DNA of 64,000 nucleotides from assembly GCA_036435485.1 (NCBI GenBank), contig CM071600.1, positions 53,379,546-53,443,545 on the forward strand, read 5' to 3'. The stretch is from Saposhnikovia divaricata. Taxonomy: Eukaryota > Streptophyta > Magnoliopsida > Apiales > Apiaceae. Below, in pieces: positions 1-11,143 of the stretch; the first letter of the stretch is position 1; every line of letters begins with the position of its first letter. The position numbers and the translations under genes were made by a program. Below the pieces are notes generated by a model. It was given only the letters and a program-made list of their open reading frames with translations. It was not told the DNA's origin and ran no database searches.

Positions 1-1224
1 GAGCATCAAAACACTGGGATATGTGGCAAATGGATGTCAAGAATGCTTTTCTCAATGGAGACCTACATGAGGAAGTTTATCTCAAACCTCCCCCAGGTTT
101 TTCCCACTCTCCAAATCAAGTGTTCAAGCTTAACAAGGCACTTTATGGTCTTAAACAAGCACCTCGAGCTTGGTTTGAAAAATTCAGCAAAATTGTTCAA
201 CAGTTGGGATTTTCTTCAAGTCCATATGATCATGCCCTTTTTATACGAAGATCTGAACGAGGAATTGTTTTGCTTCTTCTATATGTGGATGATATGATCA
301 TTACTGGAGATGACACGAAAGGAATTTCTGAACTCAAACAATTTCTCAGTCAGCAATTTGAGATGAAGGATCTTGGTTCACTGAGCTACTTCTTGGGTCT
401 TGAGGTTTCTTCTGTTCCTACTGGATATACTCTTTCTCAAGTTAAGTACGCATCTGATCTTTTGTTGAAATCTGGAATCAGCGACAGTAAGATTACATCT
501 ACACCTTTGGAATACGAGGTCAAACTTAACTCTAAAGATGGTGATCTACTTGCCAACCCTACATTATATCGCCGGTTGGTAGGAAGTCTAATTTATCTTA
601 CTGTCACTCGTCCTGATATTGCTCATGCTGTTCATATTGTTAGTCAATTTATGGCAGCTCCTCGCACTCCTCACTATACAGTTGTCCTTCACATACTTCG
701 TTATGTCAAAGGCACCATCTTTCATGGATTACATAGCATACAACTCATCACTTGAGTTACATGCATATTCTGATGCTGATTGGGGTGGTGATCCCACTAC
801 CAGATGTTCCACTACAGGATTTTGCTTCTTTCTGGGTGACTCTCTTATCTCTTGGCGCAGTAAGAAACAATCCCTTGACTCAAAATCCAGTGCTGAGTCA
901 GAATATCGAGCTCTGGCTGACACCACGTAGGAATTAATTTGGCTACGATGGTTACTTGAAGAAATGACTGTAACTCATTCTCCAGCCACTATTATCTACT
1001 GTGATAACAAAAGTGCTAGGGACATTGCTCACAATGATGTCTTTCATGAACGCACTAAACATATAGAGATTGATTGTCATTTCACCCGTCAACAGGTTGC
1101 ACAAGGAACGGTTCGTCTTCATGCTATCTCTAGTGCAGATAATGTTGCAGATATTTTCACGAAATCTCTTCCTCCTGGTTCATTTCGTGATTGCAAACTC
1201 AAGTTGGTTTTTCAACCATCTTAA
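1..1224 (+). pseudogene. copia Pol remnant (reverse transcriptase and RNase H)
   Basis: The remnant encodes the C-terminal half of a copia polyprotein. Visible landmarks are the RT block QMDVKNAFLNG, KALYGLKQAPRAW, the catalytic YVDDMIITG near base 285, TRPDIAHAV, then the RNase H block HAYSDADWGGDP, SSAESEYRALA, CDNKSA and the terminal ADIFTKSLP. The frame is open from base 3. It shifts near base 740, where FHGLH continues in another frame as YNSSLELHAYSDADW. A TAG at 928-930 interrupts the RNase H domain where copia proteins usually have a glutamine. Both breaks show the copy cannot make an active enzyme. Protease and integrase are upstream of the window. Confidence 0.9.
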
Positions 1225-1237
1225 GTTTGAGGGGGGG

Positions 1238-1537
1238 TGTTAAAATACAGCTATTACATTAGACTTTGTGCTACAAGTATATAGTTAATATAGTTGGGTA
1301 GCTTTGTTGACATATAATCACACATGTATATAGTCAATATAGTTGGGTAGACTTATTTACTGCATTGTCTCCTTATTCTTCTATAAATTAGGGTTCTACT
1401 CATGTAATAAGATACATCAATACACAGCAATATCATTACATTGCTAAGCTCTATACAAGCAATACAAGAGTTACTTTTCTTACATTGTTTCTTTGCTTCA
1501 ACATCAACACACGCTACTTCCGCATAAGCTGTTAACA
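1238..1537 (+). repeat. 3' LTR of copia I
   Basis: The start is set by the polypurine tract and TGTTA. The proposed end is the matching inverted TAACA at 1533-1537. The length of 300 bp is inferred because there is no second LTR to compare. Confidence 0.6.
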
Positions 1538-1589
1538 AAACTTATACACAAGTTTTATCATTAACAAAACTTATACACAAGTTTTATCA
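1532..1589 (+). repeat. 29-bp direct repeat, two units
   Basis: Two perfect adjacent copies of a 29-bp unit (1532-1560 and 1561-1589) that begins TTAACAAAAC. The repeat overlaps the proposed LTR end, so it arose at or after insertion or by slippage. Confidence 0.85.
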
Positions 1590-4110
1590 GTTCAGACCAA
1601 CCGGTTACAAACCAACAACAAAATTTACTTCACTTTCATGATTTGAGTACTGTAGTTCATTTGGTGATAACCATAATGTCATTGATAATTATCAGTTAAA
1701 AAGTAGATAAGTTCTCATAAGATGCTTGTGCAAATAGCAACCACCAAAAGTTTTTTATTACATTAATCACAAGACAACACACAATAATAAAATATTTCAT
1801 AATTAACCAATCACTAAAATTACAAAAAATAACACAATAAAACCTAAATATTGCAAAAACATAACACCCACAAGGCCACAAACACAAACATATGTACTTC
1901 TAACAGTGAAAATATATACAACATATATAATATAATACATTCTATAAAGTGTATAAATTATTGTAACTAAAATAATATATACAGTATGCGAGTTTTATTG
2001 ATAATGGTTTAGGTCGAGTTCAAACAAAAACCAAACCCCAACCCGTGAATATTTAAAATACTAAAAACTGTACCTGCAAACCACACCTCAGTTTTGGTTT
2101 GGTTTGGATAGAATACAAATCGGACTGAGCAGATCATGCGTTTAACTAAACCCGTGATCACTCCAAAGTGAGAGCAAATAATGTTTAGCAGTTCGGACCA
2201 AAAATTATAATACACATTATTTGTGAAAGATTTTTAACTACTAGAAATGCATTCAAAACTTTCAATGCTTGCATGTTACACATGTTTCAGTTTTATGCAT
2301 AAAAATATAGCAAATTTAGGATTGTGTACAACAGAACAATAATCTTGACGTGTATATAAATATACTGGAATCAATCGGATCCAAATCAAAACTCAAAACC
2401 AAACAGGAAGCACGAGGAAATTATAATTACATAAGTTACTAGTTGATTCTGGATAACAAAAAATTGACAGGTTTGAAATCAGACAGAAGGTGAGAACTGA
2501 GAAGAGAACAAAAAGTAATACCTTCAAAGCTGCCGGATGTTGCCCAGAGGTTTACCTACAGCAGCTTAAATTGATTATTTCCATCCTCCTTTCTTTCCAC
2601 CTTTTAACCCACAATCAACAATATTTCATTTTTTTGACAAATTCCAGGTTTTCAAATTCGTGATACCTCATTTCACAGAAGCCTGAGCCTAGCAAATCAA
2701 CAAAGTCACCCTGCCTTAGCCAAGGCAAGGTCCTGTACACATACCTAGCACACATCTAGCTATGACCATTGTTGTAAAAGAATTTTATATCTGCTGTGTT
2801 CTGCAAGAACTAAAAGGTTCACAGAAATTGGGCATAATCTTAGGCCTCAAATTACGATTAAAGATCTAGATTTCAAGTTGCAAATCTATACCAAGAGGCA
2901 ATGTTGAAATTATTAACGACCTAAACAGAGGGAAAGATACAATAGACTGAGATGCATAATAATTATTCTTTTGAAAAAACTTAAAGTGATCATCAGGGAA
3001 CAAATTATGGGTCAAAAGAATATAGTAGTACGACTATAATGTGCCAAAGTCTTTAAATAAGTTCAAGAGATAAATCTTCATTTTCTTGTTCAGCCTAACA
3101 GAATGTCGTAAACATCCACTTAGAGCGCCCAAACAATGTACAATCAACATGTACATTTTAGCTGTGGAACCCTTACTGGGTAGTACAGCCATAATTGCTA
3201 AGAAAGCGAGAGTCTTTTTAGTTCATGTTGAGTCTCACGCCATCTAATAAGGGTGCATACTAATATCTTGGCTTAGTACACCTTTTGAGAAGCTCAATAA
3301 TTAAGCAGCCTCTAATTACCGTAACATATATCTACAGCAGCTCTACACATTTTCCTTTGACTTTATTCATGAAAAGAATATGTGTTTATATCAAACACAG
3401 CTATGTTTTAAAATCTTCTCAAAGTGGTGCAAGAAAAAGGACCTGATAGATAGAACTGAGAGTAGGGAAATAAGGAACAAGAAATTATAGCTAATTATCA
3501 ACCAATCTTATAGTAGTATAGTTAATACTTAAAACAAGTTAACATTACAGAAAATACATAATGAAACATTTCTCTAAAAAGATTTCCTCAGCCAGTGGCT
3601 ACAGAGGCCACTACAAATAAGCTCTCTCCATAGAACATCAGCCCTTATTTTCTTTTCTAATAGTTGATCCTAATAGTCTTCAATATTGAAAATGGTGGTA
3701 GCTAACTAAATAAGTTCATACTGTGATCAACCCTTTTGCATCATATAAAAAAATTGAAAATTTTATTCATTTACCAAGAGCCATTCATCTCAGTTTGATT
3801 CTTTCAAACAATCATGGTCCATAACAAGGACCACGCTGTAAGATGGAGTAAAAAGCTCAAAAGATGCACAAATCATCCACCTTCAGTGATTTGGTAAAAC
3901 CTACAGTCTGAAGACCTCAAACAATCATCATTGAACTTCAAGTGAAGACCATGTACAGTTCGCATTTCAGTAATCTCAAAGTCTGTGAACTCTGGCAATG
4001 CCAAAAAATAACCAATCCACATTACACTCCAATTCAGTGACAGAACCAACCATCACATCATCAAACAAGTAACAAAGTGAATTCATATCACATAAGCTAT
4101 ACACACAAAG

Positions 4111-4223
4111 CATAAATATGAACATAAAAATCAAGGAACACTAACTCAAAGCTCGTAGGATAACAGCATAAATATGAACATAAGAAGCAAGAACACTAAC
4201 TCAAAGCTCATAGGATAAAAGCA
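4111..4223 (+). repeat. 56-bp tandem repeat, two units
   Basis: The unit beginning CATAAATATGAACATAA recurs at 4111 and 4167, a period of 56 bp, with a few mismatches. Both units carry AACACTAACTCAAAGCTC and AGGATAA. Confidence 0.8.
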
Positions 4224-4463
4224 ATGCTTATATCTAATATTAATTTTAAAAGAGTCAAAGATTGTACATCTTTAGTAATCGAAAATGAAAAATTCTACAA
4301 ACAGGAAGCTCAGAAAACCTCTAACCCAAACAGCACACCAGCATATCTTTCCGCCCCATCTTTGCACAGATCCTTAATCTTCTGAAAAGCATGCCATGTC
4401 AACAAACTATCGGAACCAGCCTGAAGTGATCGCCCTACCATACGCTTCACATCAAGAGTCCTA

Positions 4464-4631
4464 ACAAATCATATCCAAATTGATCATCTGACAGGGCAGC
4501 TCTAAATCCCTAAATCGTATCCAAGTTAATCATCTAACAGGGCAGCTAACTAGAGAGACACAAATCACATCCAAATTGATCATCTAACAGGGCAGCTAAG
4601 CAAAGCTAAACCGTAACCAAGTTAATCACTT
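4464..4631 (+). repeat. About 48-bp tandem repeat, 3.5 units
   Basis: Units share a core of the form ATCCAA(A/G)TT(G/A)ATCATCT followed by ACAGGGCAGCT. Three full units and a partial fourth can be read, with spacings of about 46-50 bp. No function is apparent. Confidence 0.75.
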
Positions 4632-5555
4632 GGATAATCTACTACAGGATTATCTCCCCACACACTACATGAGAGAATCTGAATGGAATAATGATCATGA
4701 GAATATATATGGACGTGTAATTTTTATCACTATCATATGTCTTTTAGTGTTGCCTATTCTTGAAAAAAAAATTGAAGGTAGCATGGTAGTATATCTTGAA
4801 AACATTGGCTCATTTTTCTAAAGGCTGCAACGTTTCCAGATTAGGTTTATATGCGAAAATCGACAGAAAATCAGTAATTCCTTTCACAGCAAACAGTGAG
4901 CTAATATCATGATCATCTACACCTTGTAAGCATGTTAATTAAAAAAAGCATAAAATTCAATTCAAAAGATTCTATTCATTGCTACTACACAACTACGCAT
5001 ATATTACAGAAATAATAGCATTAGTTTATCGAGTGCATTGCATATATATCTAAGAACCTGCTGCTAATAATCACTCAAGACACATCTTCTTAGCCTGGTG
5101 TAGATTCTCCTCCAATTCAAACTTTCTTTTCCCAGGCTTGTTGATGGTGTTGTCTTCAAGTGCCTCCTCTTGTTGGAAATCCAGATACCCCATCCAATCC
5201 GTGTCATTAAAACCCAGGTCATCCAAACTAAAACTGTAACCACCTAGGTCATCAAAACAGAAATTCCCACCAAACTCGTCCACCTCTTGAACACCGCTAT
5301 TATATTGTGGATCAGTAGTCCAGTCAATAATATCACTATTTCTCTCAACCAGACTTTGTGAATTGAAAGTCTTACTTTCATCAAGATTATCACCACCAGC
5401 ACAATCTATCAGAGTCAAATTTTCTGATTTTACACCGTCACTTTCAAGATTGTTGTTCTCTTGTTTCTTTACGACTTTAGTGCTACTTGTTAAAATATGA
5501 TTACTACTACTTTTGGTACCCGTTTTTTTAGCAACAATCTGGCATACCTTAGAAG

Positions 5556-6086
5556 TGTTGGAGAACTTGGGTAATTACTTGGATTTTTCTGAAGTCGTGT
5601 GAACATTTTCAGATTGAAGTTATTTGTGGTTCACCCAAATAATTCAATCAGATAAAATCAGAAATTCTGCAAGAAGAGAGAATGTGTTTTTGCTGTAAAT
5701 TTCAAATGAACCTATGCAGAAAATGATCAATGCCACACCTATATATAGATGTCAACAGATGTGTCTTTTGCCAATACACACATCTCAAGATGTGTCTTTT
5801 GCCAAAAGACACATCCCATTTCCAACAGTCATGTCCAATGCTAATAGACACATCTCAAGATGTGTCTTTTCCCAATAGACACATCTCAAGATGTGTCTTT
5901 TCCCAATAGACACATCGCAATCTAGCAGATGTGTTTGATGCCAATAGACATGTCTCATAAGCAATAATTCTGAAATCATAACGAACTCGAACAGAGCATG
6001 CCCTCCACATTCTCCCGACTTGTTCGATGTAACATTACGATTACATTGATCAACTAGCCAATCCAATTACACTAAAATATCCAACA
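5556..6086 (-). repeat. 3' LTR of copia II
   Basis: 531-bp LTR, 31 bp longer than its partner because it has one more unit of a tandem palindromic repeat with GACACATCT and AGATGTGTC arms (about 5767-5935). A TATA motif (CTATATATAG, 5736-5750) precedes the repeats on the plus strand and follows them on the element strand. Confidence 0.93.
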
Positions 6087-6616
6087 ATCCTCCCCCATTT
6101 TAGCGTAATCCATGATTAACTAAACAAAATCACAACAAACAACAAACTTATGCATAAATGAAATATCGTGACGATTGAATTTCACATTAGTATATTACAC
6201 ATTCCAAATATTCGAATACCAAGGTGTCACTATGGATTGAACCTTGGTTATTCATAGTGAATACATGAAGATAATATACACATAAATTTACATTCTCCAA
6301 TGTTCTTACTCGACACTATGTTTTACTAGCCTAGTGTCCTAATCCTTCTTAAGCATATCAAAGCCAAGTCCAAGTTTCTTGAAGCGGCTAAACTTCATGC
6401 TCAAATAGGTAGTTCTTTTATTCTCGCACCTGCATATGCAATTTTTTCAAAAGAACTATTAAGAAGATAAACTTCAACCTCCTTAACTTGCAGGTCTGAA
6501 CACATACCTTGGGATGATGCTTTAATGTGTTCCAATCTCTAGATGTTAAGCTTTCCACATTGAATTCAGCACCTAATGTCATATTAGATGGGAATTGGGT
6601 ATCTCAACATGAGAGG

Positions 6617-9600
6617 TTATTCGATGGACTTTAATCCCATCCCTACAACCGACTTGTGCACAAGATCTCTACTCAACCCTTTGGTTAAATGATCGGCTAA
6701 ATTATGTTGAGTTCTTATAAACTCCACTGATATAACACCATGCGTGATAAGCTCACGAATCATGCTATGTCTAACACCTAAGTGTCTAGACTTGCCTTTG
6801 AACACTTGTCTATAAGCATTAGACAAGGCAGACTCACTATCGCATCTGATAGATATCGGTGATATCGGCTTAGGCCACAATGGAATCTCATAAATCAGAT
6901 TTCTTAACCATTCAGCTTCTTTACTAGCCGCTGATAATGTCACAAATTCAGATTCCATCGTTGAATCAGTAATGCAACTCTGTTTCTTTGATGCCCAAGA
7001 GATAGCACCTCCCCCAAGTAGGAATACCCATCCACTGGTGGAAGAATGATCTTCCTTATTGGAAATCCAACTTGCAACTGAATGACCTTCAATAACCGAA
7101 GGAAATCCAGTATATGTCAAACCATAATCCATGGTTCCTTTCAAGTACTTGAACACTCGGCTTAAGGCTTGCCAATGATGTGAACTTGGTTTTCTAGTAT
7201 ACCTACTAAGCTTTCCAACAGCATAGGCAATATCTGGCCTAGTGCTTATCATGGCATACATGAGACTACCAATAGCCCTTGAATATTCAAGTTGTGATAC
7301 TGCAACACCTGTATTAGGTAGGAGTTTAATACTAGGATCAAGAGGAGTGCTAACAGGAGAACAATCCTTAAAGTTAAATCTTTTCAGAATCTTCTCAATA
7401 TAATGAGATTGAGAAATTGAAATGCCATTGTTCTCACGCTTGATTCTTATACCAAGAATCACCTCAGCCTCCCCCATATCTTTCATATCAAAATTAGATG
7501 ACAAGAACTTCTTGGTTTTATCCACTTGATTTTGGTCAGTACCAAAAATCAACATGTCATCCACATATAAACAAATTATAACTCCTTTACAAGAAGCATC
7601 AAATTTGCTGTATACACACTTGTCTACTTGGTTAAGAAAATAACCGTTAGACAAGACCACAGTATCAAATTTATCATGCCAATCCTTCGGTGCTTGTTTC
7701 AGACCATAAATTGATTTCTTCAATTTACACACCTTGTTTTCACAACCAGGCATAACAAACCCTTCGGGTTGTTTCATATAAATCTCTTCATCTAATTCAC
7801 CATTCAAGAATGCAGTTTTCACATCCATTTGGTGAATGACAAGGTTCTGTATAGCAGCAAGTGCTATTAACAACCTAATAGTAGAGGTTCTAGCAACAGG
7901 AGCATAAGTATCAAAATAATCAATCCCTTCTTTTTGTCTAAAACCTTGGATTACCAATCTGGCTTTAAACTTATCTATGGTACCGTCCACCTTCATTTTC
8001 CTTTTGAAGATCCATCTGTTTCCCAATGCCTTACAGCCAGGGGGCAGATCACTCAATTCCCAAGTATTATTATTCATGATAGAATCCATTTCATCTTGGA
8101 TAGCTTCTTTCCAGAATGCAACATCCCTAGATTTCATAGCTTCGCTAAATGTATTTGGATCCTCCTCAATAACAAAACAGTATTGGTATTGATATTCAAT
8201 TTCATCTCTAGAGCCTTCTACTAGATAAAGATGAAAATCATCTCCAAAAGACTTTGCTTTTCTAGCTCTAGTGCTTCTCCTTGGTTCAGACGGTCCATTA
8301 ACATCTTCAGTAGAAACTGAGTTCCTACTAGAAGAATTCTGAAGCATGTCCCTTGGTCTAGGTATAGATGTAAATCTGTTTTCATCAAATATAGCATCCC
8401 TTGACTCAATAATCGAGTTCACAGATACATACTCATTAGATTCTAACATATAGAATCTATATGCTATGGAATGCTCAGCATAACCAACAAATATGCAATC
8501 TATACCTCGTTCACCCAAGTTTCTTCTTTTGGGTTCAGTGAGTCTTACAACTGCTCTACATCCCCAAACTCTCAGAAAACTCAATTTTGGTGACTCTTTA
8601 TACCAAAGTTCATAAGGGGTAATCTTATTCCTCTTGCTAGGAATTCGATTCAATAAATAACAGGCTGTTAACATAGCCTCACCCCAAAAACCCTCACTCA
8701 ATCCCGAGTAGGATAACAAGGAATTAACCATTTCTTTCAAAGTCCTATTCTTTCTCTCTGCCACACCATTTTGTTGTGGTGTATAAGGAGCCGTGGTTTG
8801 ATGTATTATACCAGTAGATTGAAAATAAACCGGATCATAATACTCACCTCCTCTATCAGTACGTAGATTTTTAATCATGGTACTCTGATGTAGCTCTACT
8901 TCTTCTTTATAAATTTTAAAGAAGTCAAGAGCTTCATCCTTGGCATGCAATAAATATACATAGCAATATCTAGTAGCATCATCAATAAAAGTAACTACAT
9001 ACTTTTTATTTCCTAATGATGGTGTAGAATGGAAATCACACAAATCACTATGAATTAGTTCTAAAACATCAGACACCCTATTAACCTCTTTAAATGGCAT
9101 TCTGGTTATCTTCGTTAACATGCATGTTTTGCATTTTTCATTATCTAAATCAATGGCAGGTATGAGACTCATTTTTGACATATCCTTTATTCTTTTGTAA
9201 TGTACATGTCCTAGTCTAGCATGCCATAATTCATGTTTATTCAAATCATTGCTAGTACTAGTAGAAGCCATGCAAGCAGATTCATCAATGAATGGAGTAT
9301 TTACATTCAACATAAACATACCATTACACAAATAGCCAAAGCCAACAAAAGAGCCATGTTTTGACAATATATATTTGTCACTTTCATAAACTTGTTTATA
9401 TCCACAATTGTTCAATACAACACCAGACAAGAGATTCTTCTGAATCCCAGGAACATACAACACTTTATTTAACAATATACATTTGCCAAAAGTAAAAACT
9501 ATCTTGACATTTCCTAGTCCTTTGATCGGTTCAGTTGCAACATTTCCCATCTTTAAGATAGATCCATCTTCGATTGGTTGAAAGTCTATGAACCAACGAA

Positions 9601-9664
9601 GATCTTTGCATACGTGACTCGTTGCTCCTAAATCAATCCACCAAGCAACATTGTCATCCTGCAC
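6617..9664 (-). CDS. copia II Pol (protease, integrase, RT, RNase H)
   Basis: A 1015-codon open frame. In order it shows a protease start (AWWIDLGATSHVC), the integrase zinc region (ELWHARLGHV, CKTCML), the integrase core with D-D-E residues (IHSDLCDF, RTDRGGEY, QNGVAERKNRTL), the reverse transcriptase (QMDVKTAFLNGEL, IYGLKQAPKDW, YVDDMLIFG), and RNase H (SWASKKQS, STMESEF, RCDSESA, ADHLTKGLS). The protease motif reads D-L-G where active copia enzymes have D-S-G or D-T-G; the leucine codon TTA is one transition from TCA. The first residue listed comes from a GTG and is not a real start, as this is the downstream part of a polyprotein. The frame differs from gag because of a small duplication near 9700. 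Confidence 0.92.
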   Translation of the reverse strand: MQDDNVAWWIDLGATSHVCKDLRWFIDFQPIEDGSILKMGNVATEPIKGLGNVKIVFTFGKCILLNKVLYVPGIQKNLLSGVVLNNCGYKQVYESDKYILSKHGSFVGFGYLCNGMFMLNVNTPFIDESACMASTSTSNDLNKHELWHARLGHVHYKRIKDMSKMSLIPAIDLDNEKCKTCMLTKITRMPFKEVNRVSDVLELIHSDLCDFHSTPSLGNKKYVVTFIDDATRYCYVYLLHAKDEALDFFKIYKEEVELHQSTMIKNLRTDRGGEYYDPVYFQSTGIIHQTTAPYTPQQNGVAERKNRTLKEMVNSLLSYSGLSEGFWGEAMLTACYLLNRIPSKRNKITPYELWYKESPKLSFLRVWGCRAVVRLTEPKRRNLGERGIDCIFVGYAEHSIAYRFYMLESNEYVSVNSIIESRDAIFDENRFTSIPRPRDMLQNSSSRNSVSTEDVNGPSEPRRSTRARKAKSFGDDFHLYLVEGSRDEIEYQYQYCFVIEEDPNTFSEAMKSRDVAFWKEAIQDEMDSIMNNNTWELSDLPPGCKALGNRWIFKRKMKVDGTIDKFKARLVIQGFRQKEGIDYFDTYAPVARTSTIRLLIALAAIQNLVIHQMDVKTAFLNGELDEEIYMKQPEGFVMPGCENKVCKLKKSIYGLKQAPKDWHDKFDTVVLSNGYFLNQVDKCVYSKFDASCKGVIICLYVDDMLIFGTDQNQVDKTKKFLSSNFDMKDMGEAEVILGIRIKRENNGISISQSHYIEKILKRFNFKDCSPVSTPLDPSIKLLPNTGVAVSQLEYSRAIGSLMYAMISTRPDIAYAVGKLSRYTRKPSSHHWQALSRVFKYLKGTMDYGLTYTGFPSVIEGHSVASWISNKEDHSSTSGWVFLLGGGAISWASKKQSCITDSTMESEFVTLSAASKEAEWLRNLIYEIPLWPKPISPISIRCDSESALSNAYRQVFKGKSRHLGVRHSMIRELITHGVISVEFIRTQHNLADHLTKGLSRDLVHKSVVGMGLKSIE

Positions 9665-9681
9665 ATAAAATGCCTCAGATA

Positions 9682-10617
9682 TTAGTGATACATAATTCTG
9701 ACAGAATTATAATTCTGTATTAAAATCTGACCTTGTTGCTTTTCTGGATCCTTGGATCCACTTGGACCAGCAATCTGCTTCTCTTGCTTGCCTTTACCAA
9801 CCCGACAATCCTTCTTGAAATGTCCAGGTTTGCCACACTTCCAACATGCCATCTTAGGCCTTTTATTGGAAGAATTGTTGTTGTTTCCTTTAAACTCTCG
9901 TTTATCACCCTTGCCATTCTTAGAATTCTTGGAAGATCCACCATCTTCAACCATATTCACAGAAGAGTTACCGACTTGGTTCTTTCCCTTAGGATTATTC
10001 TCAATTTCTTGAGTCCTCAAAGCCTCTTCAATTTTGAAGTGACTTCCAAGTTGAACCAGAGTCATATCATCTTTATTATGTTTCAAGGAGTGTTTAAAAT
10101 CCTTCCATGATGGTGGTAGTTTGTCTATAACACCAGAAACTGAGATAGATTCATCCATCTTCAGATTGTGTTGGGCAAACTGCCCCAGAATCCTTAACAA
10201 TTCATTGTATTGTTCCATCACTGGTCTAGAATCGACCATTTTATAATTCATAAAATTACTAACCAGAAACTTCTTACTAGAAGCATCTTCTGCCATGTAC
10301 TTGGATTCAAGAGAATCCCACAATTCCTTCGCTGACTCAACATTTTGGTATATATCGAAAAGGGAATCAGACATACCGTTTAAGATGTGGCCGCGACAGA
10401 TGTAGTCATCATTTTCCCACTTGCACCGCTTCCTAGTCTGTTCAGCGGTTTCATTTTCGATCACTTCTGGAATGGGGGTACTCAGAACATACACAACTTT
10501 CAGCGTGGTCAACAGAAAATGCATCTTTTTCTGCCATCTTCTAAAATCCTGGCCCTCAAACTTGTCCAGTTTTGCAAACTTGCTTGTCATGTCTTTTGCA
10601 GATTCTGCGTTCGCCAT
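9682..10617 (-). CDS. copia II Gag
   Basis: A 311-residue nucleocapsid/capsid-type protein starting at the ATG at 10617 (MANAESAKDM). Residues about 15-240 match the UBN2-type Gag pattern (KFEGQDFRRWQKKM, LWDSLESKY, NYKMVDSRPVMEQ, LPPSWKDFKHSL). A CCHC zinc knuckle, CWKCGKPGHFKKDC, follows near residue 265. The frame runs into a TAA at 9682-9684, about 20 bases before the protease sequence, which is in a different frame. In most copia elements gag and pol form one frame, so this break is probably a mutation. Confidence 0.92.
   Translation of the reverse strand: MANAESAKDMTSKFAKLDKFEGQDFRRWQKKMHFLLTTLKVVYVLSTPIPEVIENETAEQTRKRCKWENDDYICRGHILNGMSDSLFDIYQNVESAKELWDSLESKYMAEDASSKKFLVSNFMNYKMVDSRPVMEQYNELLRILGQFAQHNLKMDESISVSGVIDKLPPSWKDFKHSLKHNKDDMTLVQLGSHFKIEEALRTQEIENNPKGKNQVGNSSVNMVEDGGSSKNSKNGKGDKREFKGNNNNSSNKRPKMACWKCGKPGHFKKDCRVGKGKQEKQIAGPSGSKDPEKQQGQILIQNYNSVRIMYH
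9700..9725 (-). repeat. 17-bp duplication at the gag-pol junction
   Basis: ATAATTCTG occurs twice on the plus strand, 17 bp apart, separated by ACAGAATT. Removing 17 bp would put gag and pol in one frame, so this looks like a frameshifting duplication. Confidence 0.6.
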
Positions 10618-10643
10618 CTTCAGAAACAAATGACTTCAATCTT

Positions 10644-11143
10644 TGTTGGAGAATTTGGGTAATTACTTGGATTTTTCTGAAGTCGTGTGAACACTTTCAG
10701 ATTGAAGTTATTTGTGGTTCACCCAAATAATTCAATCGGATAAAATCAGAAATTCTGCAAGAAGAGAGAATGTGTTTTTGCTGTAAATTTCAAATGAACC
10801 TATGCAGAAAATGATCAATGCCACACCTATATATAGATGTCAACAGATGTGTCTTTTGCCAATAGACACATCTCAAGATGTGTCTTTTGCCAAAAGACAC
10901 ATCCCATTTCCAACAGTCATGTCCAATGCTAATAGACACATCTCAAGATGTGTCTTTTCCCAATAGACACATCTCAATCTAGTAGATGTGTTTGATGCCA
11001 ATAGACATGTCTCATAAGCAATAATTCTGAAATCATAACGAACTCGAACAGAGCATGCACTCCACATTCTCTCGACTTGTTCGATGTAACATTACGATTA
11101 CATTGATCAACTAGCCAATCCAATTACACTAAAATATCCAACA
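10644..11143 (-). repeat. 5' LTR of copia II
   Basis: 500-bp LTR, otherwise nearly identical to the LTR at 5556-6086. The main difference is loss of one 31-bp hairpin unit. It contains the same TATA-like motif near 10824-10840. Confidence 0.93.

Larger units (their letters stand above)
1..1537 (+). mobile_element. Ty1/copia retrotransposon I, 3' part
   Basis: This is the end of a copia element whose 5' part lies left of the window. Reverse transcriptase and RNase H sequence is followed by a G-rich polypurine tract (1229-1237) and then an LTR that begins TGTTA at 1238. The coding part is disrupted, so the copy is dead. The target-site duplication cannot be tested because the 5' LTR is outside the window. 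Confidence 0.9.
1590..5070. other. Gene-free region downstream of the NAC gene
   Basis: No convincing coding sequence is visible on either strand; the short ORFs have no recognisable domain and no splice-linked partners. The sequence is AT-rich. Except for the two small tandem repeats near 4.1 and 4.5 kb listed separately, I see nothing to annotate. It could contain 3' UTR introns of the NAC gene, but that cannot be shown here. Confidence 0.5.
5556..11143 (-). mobile_element. Complete Ty1/copia retrotransposon II inserted in the NAC gene
   Basis: The element is 5,588 bp with LTRs at 5556-6086 and 10644-11143, both beginning and ending as TGTTGG...CCAACA, and a 5-bp target duplication AGAAG (5551-5555 and 11144-11148). 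A G-rich polypurine tract (GGGGGAGG in element orientation) lies next to the 3' LTR at 6087-6100. The sequence next to the 5' LTR is not the usual TGGTATCAGAGC primer-binding site. It carries separate gag and pol frames on the minus strand. A gag-pol frame break and an altered protease motif suggest that it is no longer autonomous. Confidence 0.95.

Noticed and set aside
4630..4821. 63-residue ORF with a hydrophobic stretch (VIFITIICLLVLPIL)
   Set aside because: Isolated, no ATG context or homologue recognised, lies in repeat-bearing non-coding DNA. A real small gene cannot be excluded but is not supported.
9733..10662. Plus-strand ORFs over the copia II gag region
   Set aside because: They are antisense shadows of gag; no domain and poor codon patterns.
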